From Chrysopilus asiliformis (lineage: Eukaryota > Arthropoda > Insecta > Diptera > Rhagionidae), in assembly GCA_964034945.1 (NCBI GenBank), contig OZ035962.1:19490530-19554529 (forward strand): 64,000 nucleotides of DNA, in the 5' to 3' direction. Numbering within the stretch: the first letter of the stretch is position 1; each line of letters opens with the position of its first letter. The translations under genes and the position numbers were made by a program. A model generated the notes under the pieces. The model was not told the DNA's origin. It worked only from the letters and a program-made list of their open reading frames with translations, and made no database searches. Shown in pieces: positions 11,925 through 24,339 of this stretch.

Positions 11925-11983
11925 ATATTGGCAACAACGAGCTAAATGGACCAACAAAACTGGCTATAAATCAACCACATAAT
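11925..11983 (+). repeat. 59-bp copy of exon 1 coding sequence inside intron 1
   Basis: This stretch matches exon 1 positions 9017-9075 at 57 of 59 bases by eye, in the same orientation, about 2.9 kb downstream. The two differences are C-to-T (accggctaca versus actggctata). The match begins and ends abruptly, not at splice sites, and has no poly(A) or terminal repeat, so it is neither a processed copy nor an alternative exon. Most likely it is a templated insertion from repair or template switching. Confidence 0.85.
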
Positions 11984-12038
11984 TTTTTTCATCGTAGTCG
12001 GGTTTTCATTTTTTTCAAAATATTACCTTTTTATGTTA

Positions 12039-12222
12039 GGTCTCGATTAGACATAAATTGCGATTTTTTTCATGGCCGGTCATTTAAATGACACTTGCAG
12101 ATATCGTTTTTGCGAGTATTTTTGGTCAAGTTATCAAGATTCCGACAAATGTGGTTTCCATGGGACATTTTAATGGCAGGACATGACAAAAATAGCAATT
12201 TATGTCTAATCGAGACGAGGTT
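12039..12222. mobile_element. TWA-flanked MITE M14
   Basis: Inverted ends TCTCGATTAGACATAAATTG and CAATTTATGTCTAATCGAGA, about 150 bp apart, with TTA at 12036-12038 and at 12223-12225. The outermost few bases of the two ends do not match well, so the tips are uncertain. Confidence 0.6.
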
Positions 12223-14219
12223 TTAGTTAAGGTCGAAAGTTTTTTTTAGGGGAGATTCCATATGAATTTTTTGATTTTTTTTTAGATCAAATTACATTCA
12301 GATTGTTGTACGCATATAAAGTACTGGCTCACAAAATTTCAAGAGGTTCCGTTATGTAGAAGCTGAGAAATCACAGTGGTCCATATTAGGGAGTGGCCCA
12401 TATTGCGACACCATACCTTACATTCCTATGTTGTGTACTTAGTTTCGTAATGCTAAACTCAAAAAAATCAAGTCATTGTTTCTGTGTAGTGTAAAATAAT
12501 ACAGAGAAGCAGTGAATAATATATCCCAAAATACAAGTATGTTATATCCTGTATGTAGGTATTTTTTCTTGGTATATAATAAAATTTAAAGGGATGAATC
12601 AGGTATACATCAAATAGATGCTTGATTGTTTGTAAAGTACGTACTTCAGACACAAAGGTAACTTCGAAAAAACGTAATTCATACACAGATTTACTTACTA
12701 AAAAAAACATGAAAAAGTCAAATGCTACAGGATATGCTTTCATATTGAAATACCATGACGAAATACCATTCTCAAGTTATATTGCGTTCATGGTACGTTT
12801 TTTGAATCCTGTTAACCCAATAATACTCAAATGGCATTTCTTGCGAGCGTGTCATTTATTTATCTTGCCTGCAGCAGCTTTGAGTACCATTATAAGATCC
12901 CTAACGGCATCGGAAGTCCCTGCTACATGGCCGCGACCTAAAATGCAAAAAAAGATGTTAACCGCCAACAAAAAATTTTAGGGATATTCACATTTAGTTG
13001 AAATTGGTGAGATATCCTTGTGAATTAATAATAATTTGTCAACAATGACCAATTTTATCGCAACATATTCCACCATTTTATCACATTTACGCATTGACCG
13101 CTAGATATAGTAAGATTGGATAACTAAACAACGATATTTTTTTATAGAACTTTTAAAATATGTGGGAAATAGGAATACATCTTAATCTAGTAACGCATTC
13201 AATTTCAATATTTTTTTTGATTATTCGTTTTGCAAGGCATACTAAACAGGAATAAATCTTTTCCGCTGTCGGATTTTTTTGGGACCTTAACATTTATTCT
13301 AGGATTCATATCTTTATTTACCTGATCTTTGGCACAAATGCCAAATTCGCCTAAACATTTGAATTAAGCTATAAGGAACCGATGTAGTCTGCATTGCAGT
13401 CCGGTTATTTTTCTACTTTGTGACGAATTCTAGCAAGCTAGCCTTAATAAAAACCACGCATAGTGCAGTTTTATATATAGTAGGTATATATAATAAATAT
13501 TCTATGTCTTATAAATAGTAAATATTCCATGGCGTAAAAAATATGTTTATGCTTCGCCCGGGTTTTACCACAAAATCTACAAGATATAAGAGTTACCTTA
13601 ATATTCTGGGTAAGCTTACATTTGAGAATAAATTTCTATTTCGCATAAATTTGCATAATTTTTATCGAACAATTGATGTGAATTCAATATCAAAACAAAA
13701 TTAGACTTTTGTGAAAAATTATATGTGACTGTCATGGATGTAGAACGTGATAAGATTTTTTAAATTTGGAAAGTGGTTTTTTAACCTGCTTCCGTCATTT
13801 AACTTTATTGGAATTTTTCGGCCTACAGGTCATAAAAAATATAACAAAATGTTATATTATTTTTGTGAATGTTTTCTAATTCGAAAAGTTCATCCTAGGA
13901 GCCTGTTTCTGGAAAGAAAGCTGGTTCACCGTCATCAGAGTTTGCTTCACCAACTGCCACATAGATTTACACGATTTTGTGGGTAAGACTCGATTCAAGT
14001 ACTTATACCCCAATTACCTCAAAGCTTATACGAATTATAATGGAAGGCAAAACATTTTCAGTCAGCCAGAGCGATTTGTACTGTTTAGGCTTAACCATTG
14101 AATCATTTCTGAATCATGGTTTTTACTGGACCTTTTTAGCATTGAACGATTTTGAAGTTTCCCATCTTAATGGTGATAAAAAATAGATAATGTCTTCACA
14201 TCCGAAAACTTCATCCTAA

Positions 14220-14464
14220 GGCACTTCGCACACCGAATGCGAATTCGCACCGCATTGCGAAAAAGTTCAAACTTACCAAGCGATCTTATATTGTATGTAA
14301 TCTACATGAGTTCTAATTTTGCAGAGACTGCAATTTTGGGGAGACCGCATTGTTACGTAATACAAAATTAGAGCTCATGTAGATGACATATGATATAAGA
14401 TCGCATGGTAAACTTGACCTTTTTCGCAATGCGGTGCGAATTCGCATTCGGTGTGCCAAGTGTC
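14220..14464. mobile_element. TWA-flanked MITE M3 (245 bp)
   Basis: Tips GGCACTTCGCACACCGAATG and CATTCGGTGTGCCAAGTGTC with TAA target duplications (14217-14219, 14465-14467). The arms continue inward as a long imperfect hairpin (gcgaattcgcaccgcattgc, catgtagat). The 'cacaccgaatgcgaattcgc' style resembles PIF/Harbinger MITEs of other animals. Confidence 0.85.
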
Positions 14465-14569
14465 TAATACGTCAGGCATGTTTGCTAGAGAACATTTCAA
14501 TTCTTTTGTTCGATATTAGTTTTGTAATTTTTGATATTTTTAAGTAATTTTGAAATAAAAACATAAGGA

Positions 14570-15070
14570 AAGGTACAATTGACAGGAGCTAATCGTCACA
14601 TACTCTATATGAGGGCTTACACAATTTTTATGAAAAAAAAAAAAAAAAAAAAAAAAAACAATTTGTGTGGGAGTGGAGGAAGGGATTGGTCCATTTCTAT
14701 TTTGATATACGGAACGGTTATGTAAAATGATATTCTAAACTCATTTCGTCTTCATAAATCTTTCGATACTGTGCACCGTTTTAGAGAAAATAGAAAAAAA
14801 GTTTTCAATTTGTATGGGGGAGGGGGGAAGGAGTAGTCCGATTTTACCAGTTTAAAAACTTAGCCTTGTCATTTCAGAGAAATGCAGCCATACAAAATTT
14901 CAAATCTCTAGCTCAATCTTTCCAAAGTTATGGTGTTCACGGACGGACATACGGACAGACAGACGGACAGACAGATGGACAGACAGACGGGCAGACATAC
15001 GGACAGATATACGGACAGACAGACAGACAGACGGACGGATAGCCGGACGGAAATGCAGAAATCAAAATCT
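14570..15070 (-). mobile_element. DINE-like 'C' element C2
   Basis: Reverse orientation, with 'aaatctctagctcaatctttcc' and a 120-bp (GACAGACGGACA)n-type tract at 14940-15053. The 127-aa open frame over the tract is a by-product of the tetranucleotide repeat. Confidence 0.6.
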
Positions 15071-16781
15071 TTGTGTCCAACAAAATAATGTAAGTCATTT
15101 GATGTCTTTAACATCAGAACGGCCAGCAGTTTAAATATACATATTTCGTTTGCTATTACCGTCCACTTCTGCCAAAATAGGATACGGAGTGCTACGAGAA
15201 TAAAATGCGGAACACGCAAGCCCTTCCATTTAATATCCCACTCGATAGGTAATTCGATTGTCTGATTTGGACGATAGACGCAGTCCGCCATTTTGTGTTT
15301 TCTGGAGTTTCAAATATACACTGGTAATAATTTTTCGCAACTCTTTTATTTGATACTCCATTCGATGGATGCTTCATTAGTTCAATTTGAGCAAAATGGT
15401 TGGTCGCCATTTTGTTTTTTCTCGTATACATCGTATTTGGCTACAAAATTTCAATTCAATTGGATGAGCGGAAGTGCGTCGAAACTAGATTACAAGATTA
15501 GACCCTAACAACCTAAGAAGTGAACCTAAATTAAGGCTTGTAAAAAATTAGAATATCATGCTTGATTCTACCTAGTATTAACAATATTGGGCGAACGCTG
15601 TGTCATCAAAATAATTCGCTTGTCTATACAAACAATCCTATCTTATATTTCTGAGCCAAACAAAAACCGTTAGTCGTTAAAGGACGTTTAGCTGTTAATG
15701 AGACATTGACATTTGATAAACCTTCATTTTATTACAATCTATCGGTCATCAATTATAATAGTTACATTAAAAAAAAATAATATCTTTCTTGGTAACATAA
15801 AAAAAACTATTTTTTGGCATTTCAACTTTAATATCACACCATTAAATAATTTTGATGTATTCTTGAAATGCCAATCTAAGCCCATAAATTGCTTCATTTT
15901 TTAATTTTAGATATTTATGTTGAATACTTTATTTTGCGCAAAATAATAAATATGTATATCTATTGCAACTAATCAAGATAGCACCTTACACGCAAAGCTT
16001 GCCGATTAATTTTGTTATTTGAATTTTTTTTAGTTTGTTCAAGTGCTGATATTAAAAGTGTTTATACCGAAATAATGCTAGGGGTAAAAAGTACTAATTT
16101 TCCTTTTACTTATCATGTTTCAAGAATTCTTCCAAAATAACGTGATGAGCTATAATTCTGTAATGTCATTGAAGAAAATGAATATAATTACTATACAACT
16201 ACAATCATATAACATGCACAAAGTGACACACAACATTACTCGGTGAAATATTTCTAACAAATGACCGTCGAATGTCGTCTAGAATGTAGTTGAAAATTAA
16301 AGAACTAACAAATCATTATTTTTTTTTTTTGCATATTTCACTTTCGGTTGAATTTCTTTTTTATTGTGAGAGCTTTTAATAAAATGGATTCTCATCGTAT
16401 CCAAGGTTAATAAAACCGGCGGCTTTAATTACACTTCAAATTTAAATAACACGAGGTGGTCTCTTGAGATAAAAAAATGTTTGAGGAGAATGTTTGTCAT
16501 TATATACTCAAGAATGCTGAACATTTATTTCTGGCGTTCACAAAATTATTATAAACAAGTTGATAAATAATTTACATTGTTAGGAATAACCCAAATAATT
16601 AATTTAATCCCCCAGATTCGGGCGGACCCAATTTTTCAAAAAAACGATTTTAATATTGCTTTTCACCCTCACATTTTTCATTTGATCAAAAACTAACGCC
16701 TTTTGCATTTAAAGCTCGGCCAAACAGTGGCGAGTTAGTGCGAAACTAGGCTTTACGCGGCCTATTACAAATATGCATTTG
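15071..16781. other. intron 1: no gene recognised
   Basis: A loose repeat of 'ccattttgttttttctggag' style appears at 15290 and 15410. The rest is AT-rich with no coding, RNA or terminal-repeat structure I can support. Confidence 0.5.
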
Positions 16782-16812
16782 CTAGCTTGCATACTCGTCG
16801 TTGCCGGGTTAA

Positions 16813-17074
16813 CACGTTGGCTACCAGCCAAAAAAACGCTTACTCCGCTAGTATACATTGGGAAAAAACGCAAAAATCATTTCTGTACTTTGTGAGTCAC
16901 CGGTGACTCAAACTCTTATTTCACTTTTGCACACCGTGAGGCACCGGTGAACATCGAAACTATAGGAAGTATAGTAAGCTCAATTTAACGACTGCACTCA
17001 ACCATGGAACTTGAGAAACTGACGGTAATGACAATAGTGTGTGTACACCGGTGACTCACATGGTAGCCAACGTG
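16813..17074. mobile_element. piggyBac-like MITE inserted at TTAA of Helitron B2
   Basis: Perfect 14-bp inverted tips CACGTTGGCTACCA / TGGTAGCCAACGTG. The left flank is TTAA (16809-16812), which is the TTAA of the conserved Helitron string GCCGGGTTAAGTTTT. The right flank reads TTGTTTT, so the second TTAA has lost AA or excision/repair altered it. Internal 'cggtgactca' repeats. Confidence 0.7.
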
Positions 17075-17491
17075 TTGTTTTTCCCATTTATTTATGGTCT
17101 ATGTTGGAGCTAAACTTCAGGCCAATCGGCTCGGTAGTTTCCCCGCGAAAGGGTAACATAGAGGAAGAGCTAAATTTCGAGATCACTTTACCTCCTCTCG
17201 GGCTACTTTTTAGTGGGTCTATGTTGGGGCTCGACCCCCGACGAACATCTATGCCAAATTTCAGGCCAATCGGTTCCTTAGTTTCCCCGCGAAAGAGTAA
17301 CATAGCGCAAAAACTAAGTTTCGAGATTACTTTACCCCCTCCCCTTACTCCCCCACCCTTGCGTTACTTTTCCGTATGCCTTTGTTGGAACCAGAACTAC
17401 CACAGACACTCATGCCAAATTTCAAGTCAATCGGTTCGGCCGTTTTTGCGTGAAAGAGGAACAGGCAGACATACAGACAGACACCAACTCA

Positions 17492-17785
17492 TCATATCAT
17501 ACTAATATATAAAAACGAGTTGGTATCTGTCTGTCTGTCTGTTCCTCTTTCACGCAAAAATGGCTGTACCGATTGACTTGAAATTTGACATGAGTGTCTG
17601 TGGTAGTTCTGGTTCCAATATAGGCATACGGAAAAGTAGCGCGAGGGCTGGAGGGAGTATGGGGAGGGGGTAAAGTGATTTTGAAACTACTGAACCGATT
17701 GGCCTGAAGTTTAGCTCCAACATAGACCATAAAAAAAAAAAAATTTGAAAAAACTTGACCCGGCAACGACGGGTATGCAAGCTAG
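17492..17785 (+). mobile_element. non-autonomous Helitron B3 nested in B2
   Basis: Begins TCATATCATACTAATATATA and ends with hairpin ACCCG...CGGGT plus ATGCAAG and CTAG (17782-17785). It sits between A (17491) and T (17786) of B2's own tail, the A^T target expected for Helitrons; the B2 tail resumes exactly after CTAG. Confidence 0.9.
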
Positions 17786-17804
17786 TTTTTATATATTAGT
17801 ATGA

Positions 17805-18850
17805 TATATTAGAGCTTCGGGTTTATTTCGCCGGGTATTATTACCGGGTATGTTTTCTGTTTCGCTCTTTAGTTTTTTTCATTTCCGGTTACGCTCTGGT
17901 TTTTTAAAAAATAAGATACCGTTCCTAGAAATTTTTCATATTTTTGCTGAATAAGCGTCCAAAAAAGTTGGTAATAGTTCCACTCAAATTCGGTAATATT
18001 TCTTATCAAGGTGGGAATGTCTCCAAAAAATGGAATTATTACTTTTACACGCAGAAATGTAAAAAAAAAATATCTGAAGTGAGCAGCATACGACTTTCTT
18101 ATACAAAATCTACGTTTCTGCACAATTTACCGGACGCATAAAATATTAGTTTACATAAAAACATGATTTTTTTTTACAAAATCTGAAATATCTCGATAAC
18201 GGTAAAAGATATCAATTTACGGTAAAAGGCAAAAATGTAGAGAATTTTTTTTACCCTTAACTCTGCCGTTAACTGTTTTTTTTCGAAGAACCGTTAGTTT
18301 GCAAGCAATTCGCAAAAATATATTTTTTAAATTTTTAATGATAATACTATGATAACGGTAAAAGATATCAAATAACGGAAAAAGACAAAATTATGGCAAT
18401 GATTATTCCCTTCAATTCATTTCATACATTAAATCACCAAAACCGAGTTGTTTTTCGAGATAATCGCAAAAAACTGATTTTTTTAAAATAACGGTATATC
18501 TCGATAACGGCTCGAGATACGGAGTTGTATTTAAGTACAAAAATGTAGACAATTTTATTGTCTCCAACTTTTGTTATACATAAAACTATTGAAAAATGCG
18601 TAATTTCGGAGTAAATAATAAAAAACGAAATTGCGATTTTTATAAAGCCGCCATTTTGGTTATTTCTGGTTAATGGATTTCCACCAAAAGTTGATAGGAT
18701 TGTCCCATTCGAGGACCAAACATGCCTTTCATGGTTCTAGCTCTATTAGTTTTTGAGAAATTTTGTACACAGGCTGACAAACAGACTAACAGACTAACAC
18801 ACTAACAGACTAACAGACTCCAATCGACTCAGGAGTGCTTGGGAAATGGA
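17805..18850. repeat. dispersed repeat 'D' with CAGACTAACA microsatellite
   Basis: Repeated phrases 'gataacggtaaaagatatcaa' (18198, 18352), 'tttttgagaaattttgtacacaggctgac' and a CAGACTAACAGACTAACA tract (18782-18822). The microsatellite after a conserved 'gagctctattagttt' block is the same layout as elements A-C, but the ends are not recognised. Confidence 0.45.
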
Positions 18851-20430
18851 AATTTTTCACGAATATAATACTTTATTGTACTACGTATAAGAAGTAAAAA
18901 TGTTATAAGCAAATACAAGAATTTTTGACATCTGACAAGAAGTGCTAATTTTTTATGAAAACCAAAATTTCGCCACAAAAATTGTTTTCTACTAGTTTTA
19001 CGAATATTAAATTTCGCAGCGATAAAAAAAATTAATCTATTACACTTTTCTTATTTGGAGATGAATATTAAATCTTTTTCAGAATTATCTTTTTTTTCTT
19101 TCAAGTTTACTAGTTAAAAAGTTTTTCTGTTAATACTTCTTGGAATTATTTTTAATGGTCAAAGTTTTCCTCAGGATTAATGGCTTTTATTCGTAAATTT
19201 TTATGGTGGCTGCTATTTGAACCTCTAGGTTTCCATGCAGTTTTAAATTCCTTAATGCGAGTTTTCTTTCAAATAATGAATAAACGGTTGGATAACACTT
19301 TAAGGAGTGTTTTGTATTTACAAATTTTTATTACTTGTTGGGGAAAAAAACTGAATTAAAAAGAAAGTGCTTTTTGTGTAAACTCTTGTAAGAATTTTAA
19401 ACACTTTCATTTTATTGTTGAAATATAATTTTTGTTAACTGCAGGACATTAAAATTAACTCAGAATTTCGAAATAAAATGAATTTAATTTACACGTTACC
19501 ACATGTTCATTATGTCATGATATAAACCCTCCTCAGGTACGTTTGGTGCTAAGATGGCATTCAGTATTGTTCTACAGTCTCATGGGTTTGTTGTTCCGTC
19601 CAATCTAACAATATTAGTAGACCAAAAGTTTGTTTTCGGGGCATTGCTTTACATCTGATACTGATGATGTTGCTTGACGCTGGAAGGATCTATATAAAAA
19701 GGACTGATATCCTATAATTAATTTTGGCAAAAACTTTTGTTTTCGTAGAGAAGCTAACCTTTGCTTTTGCACAATACCTTGTTTTTGTTTCTATTCTGTG
19801 TGTACATGAGGATGGGGTGTATTTAGAGGTTGGTGACGTAGGGTAAAGGGATTAATTAAGTGATTTATTAGGCGCCTTTCTGAGATTTTAATCTTCTTGT
19901 GCGGACTTTTGTCTCTTTGTCGTCGTTTAACAGATTTCTCTACAAATTTTTCGTTTACCACCATCTCACCGCAATGGTTTTGTCATATACACATATACAG
20001 TTCAATATATACCTATAGATATGTAGAGTATACTGTAGTGAAACAAAAAAAAATTCCCTCGTGTATTCAGGTGCCATGTGAGGAACGAAAATGGATAAAT
20101 ATCATGGGACTTTTTACGTCTTCGCATTTCCCCTGTAGTGTCTACATGTTATCATTAATTAATGTTGAAGGGACTGATGCATAAATTAATTAATTTTTTA
20201 ATCAACAAATTAGGTAAACCTCTTTTTAGCTGTGTTTTAACAGAATGTTGAGTTTTATTGCTTGGAAAAATTTGTTGTGGAATGAAAATTCCACTTATAA
20301 ATTAAAATCAACAATGATTTCCGGCCAAGTGTTCATCGTATCAGATGACACATTGAGTCACACAAAGCGTTTCAATCAATTTCGCCAATTCGGCAATTCA
20401 AGACCACCGCGAGTGATTGATAAGTAAATA
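18851..20430. other. intron 1: no gene recognised
   Basis: AT-rich, with TATATAAAA at 19690 but no following initiator or open exon. The 95-aa frame at 19897-20184 has no family features. Confidence 0.45.
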
Positions 20431-20620
20431 TCGATCAGCGCGTGGGCGGTTTGAAGATTGGCAGCAACTAAAGCATGCGTGGAAAAATCAGTAGTCAGTC
20501 AGATCTAATCGAGTAAAGTCAGAATTAAACGGTGATCGAATAAAAGAAGTCGCGATTAAGATATTAGCCAGTTCGGATCGTTTTGGATAAAAGCGATCCG
20601 AACTGGTAAAGGTTGAGTCT
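20430..20620. other. less AT-rich island with initiator-like motif and a perfect 13-bp hairpin
   Basis: GC content is visibly higher than around it. It holds atatcgat (20430), TCAGTC (20495) and the stem CCAGTTCGGATCG / CGATCCGAACTGG (20568-20580, 20594-20606) followed by gtaaag, a possible donor. It could be a non-coding first exon of an alternative transcript; this is speculation. Confidence 0.25.
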
Positions 20621-21424
20621 CAATTCACGGCTCCAATCGACATCATTTCTTTAGTAAAACATTTAGTAAAACATTTTCCAAGTGGAATATTTTAGTGTTC
20701 TTTTCGTTGTTGGTGATGTTTCTTTATTGTTCACCCGAGGAAATTACTTGATCTTCAAAACGTTTTCCGATCCATAAGTTTACCAGTGCAACTGACACGC
20801 ATTTGGTGCATTCAAGTCCAATTATTCTAATTGATTCGGCTCTATAATTGCTTAGCAAAGTTATTGTGTAAAAGTTAAGAAACAAAAGTTATTAACTTAA
20901 AGTAATTAAAATTGTTGAATGTGAAATAAAAATGTAAAATAGTTTTAGTCACAAAACAGAAACAAATAAAGTTATTTGATCGTTTTAAATATACAACAAA
21001 AATAACTCAACATTGTGTTACTTTAAATTACATTAAATAAATAAAGTGTTTGTAATAAAAACCTTTTAAATTATTACATAACAAATTGTTTAAAAGGGGT
21101 TTGAAATATATCTGTGGTAGTGAAACTATTTACGTTTTAACTGATATTGTAAATTAGACGGAGAGAAATCCAAATGGGAATATACCAGACCATGGGCTCT
21201 TCTGTAATGATTCCCTAAAATTGGTAATTATTCCTATTATTTTGGGAAAATTTCTAAATTTTTGGCATGAGTTCCCTTTTGTTTGGGTGTCATTACCAAA
21301 AAATTTCACTGCTTCGTATATTTTTATTTTTTGTAGGAATCTGTCCTATTATTTCCGAAAGTGTTTTGTTTCAGCTATGGAAGCTATTTTTTATCTGGAT
21401 CTTGAAACGTAGGAAAATATGAGA
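20621..21424. other. intron 1: no gene recognised
   Basis: AT-rich sequence with many short A/T runs. Nothing codes convincingly and no element ends are seen. Confidence 0.5.
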
Positions 21425-22095
21425 AAAGCTACATTTGCCAGGGGCAATCATCAAATATTCTTTATGACAGACAACATTTTTATTTAAAAAAATCCATTTT
21501 ATAGGAGACGGGGAACGAAGTGGTACGATTGGATTTTGATGCATGGAATAGTTATGTAAAATCGTATTCTAAACACATTCCGTCTTTATAAACTTTTCGA
21601 TACGATGCCCAGTTTTCGAGAAAAGCGGAAAAAAGTATCCCATTTGTATGGTGATGGGGGCAAGCAGTGGTTCAATTGCATTTTAATGTGTGGACGAGTT
21701 ATGTAAAATCCTATTCTAAATACATTTTATCATTATAAATTTTTCAATATGACTCACAGTTTTCGAAAAAATTGCAATAAACCGTTTCGTATGTATGGGG
21801 GAGGGGGAAAGGAATGGCCCGATTTTGTCCGTTCAAGAACTTAGCCTAGCCATTCACGAGGAACGCAACAATACAACATTTCAAGTCTCTAGCTCAATAT
21901 TTTCAAAATTTCAAGCCTCTAGCTCAATCCTTTGGAAAGTTATGGTGTTCACGAATGGATAGACAGACAGACGGAAAGACAGACGGACGGACATGCGGAA
22001 TTTTTTTGTCATCCCTAACACCCTGGTGTAGTTCATTTTTGTGTCCGAGGAATGGTTCGATGAGTTACAAATGGCATACTAAATCTAATGTACTT
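21425..22095 (-). mobile_element. DINE-like 'C' element C3
   Basis: Reverse orientation. It starts at the conserved 3' end 'aaaagctacatttgccagggg', carries two 'gtatggggg' modules and a GACAGACAGACGGAAAGACA tract (21961-21992), and ends at 'gatgagttacaaatggcatac', the reverse of the conserved GTAACGCATC region. A ~30-bp block 'aaatttcaagtctctagctc' is duplicated (21878-21930). Confidence 0.65.
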
Positions 22096-22117
22096 CTTTA
22101 TTATGATTCTCATTTAG

Positions 22118-22509
22118 AGTATAAAAATGTTGGTCCGAACTTATTGACTGACTGACTGACCCATCAACGCCCAGGCCAAACCCGTGGAGCTAGAAACTTT
22201 AAGTTTTCATAGTATTTTCCTTCCATAACTAAGGCGGGGAGGTGGGGGGCTGAAATTCTGCCCCTACGGTGGTAAAAGTACGTGGACAGGGGTTTGTCGT
22301 TTTGAAATATTGATTTCAGCATAAATCGTGGAAGTTAGAAGGCTGAAAAATGTCACTCGATGATTTTCGGTGTCGCTGATCACGAATCTGGTGTAAGATT
22401 CTCAAAATTCGAAATGGAAACTCTGAAGGGATGACGTTTTTTTCTAAAGTTGTTTCTAGATTTTTATGCTAAATAACTTTAACCCGGCAAATACTGGTAT
22501 ACAAGCTAG
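22118..22509 (+). mobile_element. diverged Helitron B4
   Basis: Ends AACCCGGCAA...CTGGTATACAAGCTAG (CTAG 22506-22509), the B 3' end with several substitutions. GACTGACTGACTGAC replaces the usual GTCTGTCTG tract near the 5' side. Confidence 0.6.
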
Positions 22510-22673
22510 CTAAAAGACTGAGTAGAATAAAACTTAGAAAAACAAAATTCAGCTGGTTAAAAATTAGATAGTCTAGATCAGGGCGGTCTGTGCATTTCTT
22601 GAAAGTTTTTTCACTTCGAAAATTTTTTTTCAATAATTAACAAAAAGACAATAAAATTCAACATTTGCATTTG

Positions 22674-23014
22674 GACTCACTTAACCCACTCTTATTATCC
22701 CTCCCCCAAACCCCCCTACCCCACCCCCCGGCACACAGTCTACTTTTAAACGAGGACATATTTATGGGGACATGTTAGATCCCGAGGAACATTTGTGCCG
22801 AATTTTATGCCAATCGGCTCGCCAGTTTTCTCGCGAAAGAGTAACATACAAGTACAAGAAAAAGTAAGCTTGCGACTCACTTAACCCCCTCCCCATCAAC
22901 TCGGGGTACTTTCTCAAAGGCCTATGTTGAAACTAGGCCCACAGCGAACATCAATTCCAAATTTCAGGTCAATTGGCTCAGCCGCCAACAGACACCAATT
23001 CATTTTTATATGGG
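22674..23014 (-). mobile_element. diverged Helitron B5
   Basis: Contains B modules 'gccaatcggctcgccagttttctcgcgaaagagtaacata' in broken form and 'aatttcaggtcaattggctcagccg', ending 'caccaattcatttttatat'. Its CTAG end is not found; probably truncated. Confidence 0.55.
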
Positions 23015-24339
23015 GTGTTCAGAACTGAAGTGAATCAAGTTCATAAAATTTCAAACTTAAGTTTTTTTTAAACTTGGTTCATTTGAGCACTGAAAATAAT
23101 TCTTTTTTGTCAGTTACCAATTTAAATACAGCTTACAATTACCGTTACGCAACAAGGAGGACTTACAAAAAAAATTTACCGAATAAACTAATATTATTAA
23201 GCACTTTAACATCATAATATGGAAATTTAAAAAAGTGGATTTGATCCACTTCAATTCTGAGCACCACATATATTAGTATAATATGTATAATGGTGCAACT
23301 AACAACGCTTTCAAATTGCCAATAATTGAGTAATATAGGAAATACTTAAACTGATGGGAAATCACTAAACGCAATAACTTCATCATTTGTGCCAATCACT
23401 GGTAATGAAAAGACCAGAATTGCAGCATAGAACTTGTAACAAAATGTTGAACAGATTTTCAATTCTACAAAATTGTTTAACCCCATAGTCACTCCCCTTG
23501 GTATTGCATAGCACTTTACAAGATCAATCGTAACTGCTTCATGCGACTATAATTGAACCAACGAATAACATTCTCTTCACTTCACCTTTCAATCGTCTCT
23601 GGAATTGTAATCAAAATCCCATTAAGGCAATAACTCCATGTTCAGCGTTCAACGGCATGTTCTGAATACAATCAACTGGAGAATATCCCTATATGCTCAG
23701 TTCATCGTCCAACCAACCTGGAGGCATTCCTGTATCAAGATTCTTCCTTTCATTTTCCTTTCTTTCCTATTCATTTCTATCTCTTCATATCTTCTACTTA
23801 ATGGTTAGATGACTATAAATCTGCTGAGCGCATGCTGCCATTCTTCTTCATCAAAATGTATGCCCCCAACAGAAAAATTAGAAAGGACAAAGGTTGTTGC
23901 GGAGGGCACTTTGTCCGGGAAAAAAGGCTATGAACCAGAATTTGTGCTTTTACTAACATTACTAGAAATACACTTTCTTTTAGTCGGAAACTAGCTATTT
24001 GTTAAGTTAACTTGTATATGTCTCAAGATACATGTTCCAGAAACATCCATTAGTAATATTGGAGGCTTTCTTGTGATTCATTGTGTGGACATTAGTTTTC
24101 CCTTTTTTTGGCATTGCTCGTATCTTTTATACCACTTCATATCCTTTCTATAAATAGCACAATTGATGAAAAAAATGTGATAAAGCTGGGCATTGTGGAT
24201 GTAAAGGGATTGTGAAAGATAAATTCAATTAAACCAGATTAATTCATAAAAAGTTACAATATTTCATTAATGTGAATAACAAAATGCGCCCAATTAAAAA
24301 AAAATAATACAACTTTGTTCGAAAGGTTCTTATGGTTTT
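23015..24339. other. intron 1: no gene recognised
   Basis: AT-rich. The inverted phrase 'aagtgaatcaagttcat' / 'gatccacttcaattctgagcac' (23030, 23240-23265) suggests a decayed inverted-repeat element. The 61-aa frame at 23809 shows no domain. Confidence 0.4.

Larger units (their letters stand above)
11434..14219. other. intron 1: end of C1, M14 and unrecognised AT-rich DNA
   Basis: C1 resumes at 11434 (tggtatatcatataaag) and fades by ~11480. The exon 1 copy (11925-11983) and MITE M14 (12039-12222) are listed separately. Open frames such as 12622-12981 (119 aa) have no family features and no splice context. Confidence 0.5.
16782..17804 (-). mobile_element. non-autonomous Helitron B2, with two elements inserted in it
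   Basis: Reverse orientation. The 3' end CTAG with GCATAC and hairpin is at 16782-16808; the 5' tip (reverse of TCATACTAATATATAAAAA) is at 17786-17804. It is interrupted by a TTAA-targeting MITE (16813-17074) and by a second Helitron, B3 (17492-17785). Removing both restores a B element collinear with B7. Confidence 0.85.

Noticed and set aside
14908..15291. 127-aa minus-strand frame with SVRLSVCLS repeats
   Set aside because: Made by the GACAGACGGACA tract of DINE-like element C2, not a gene.
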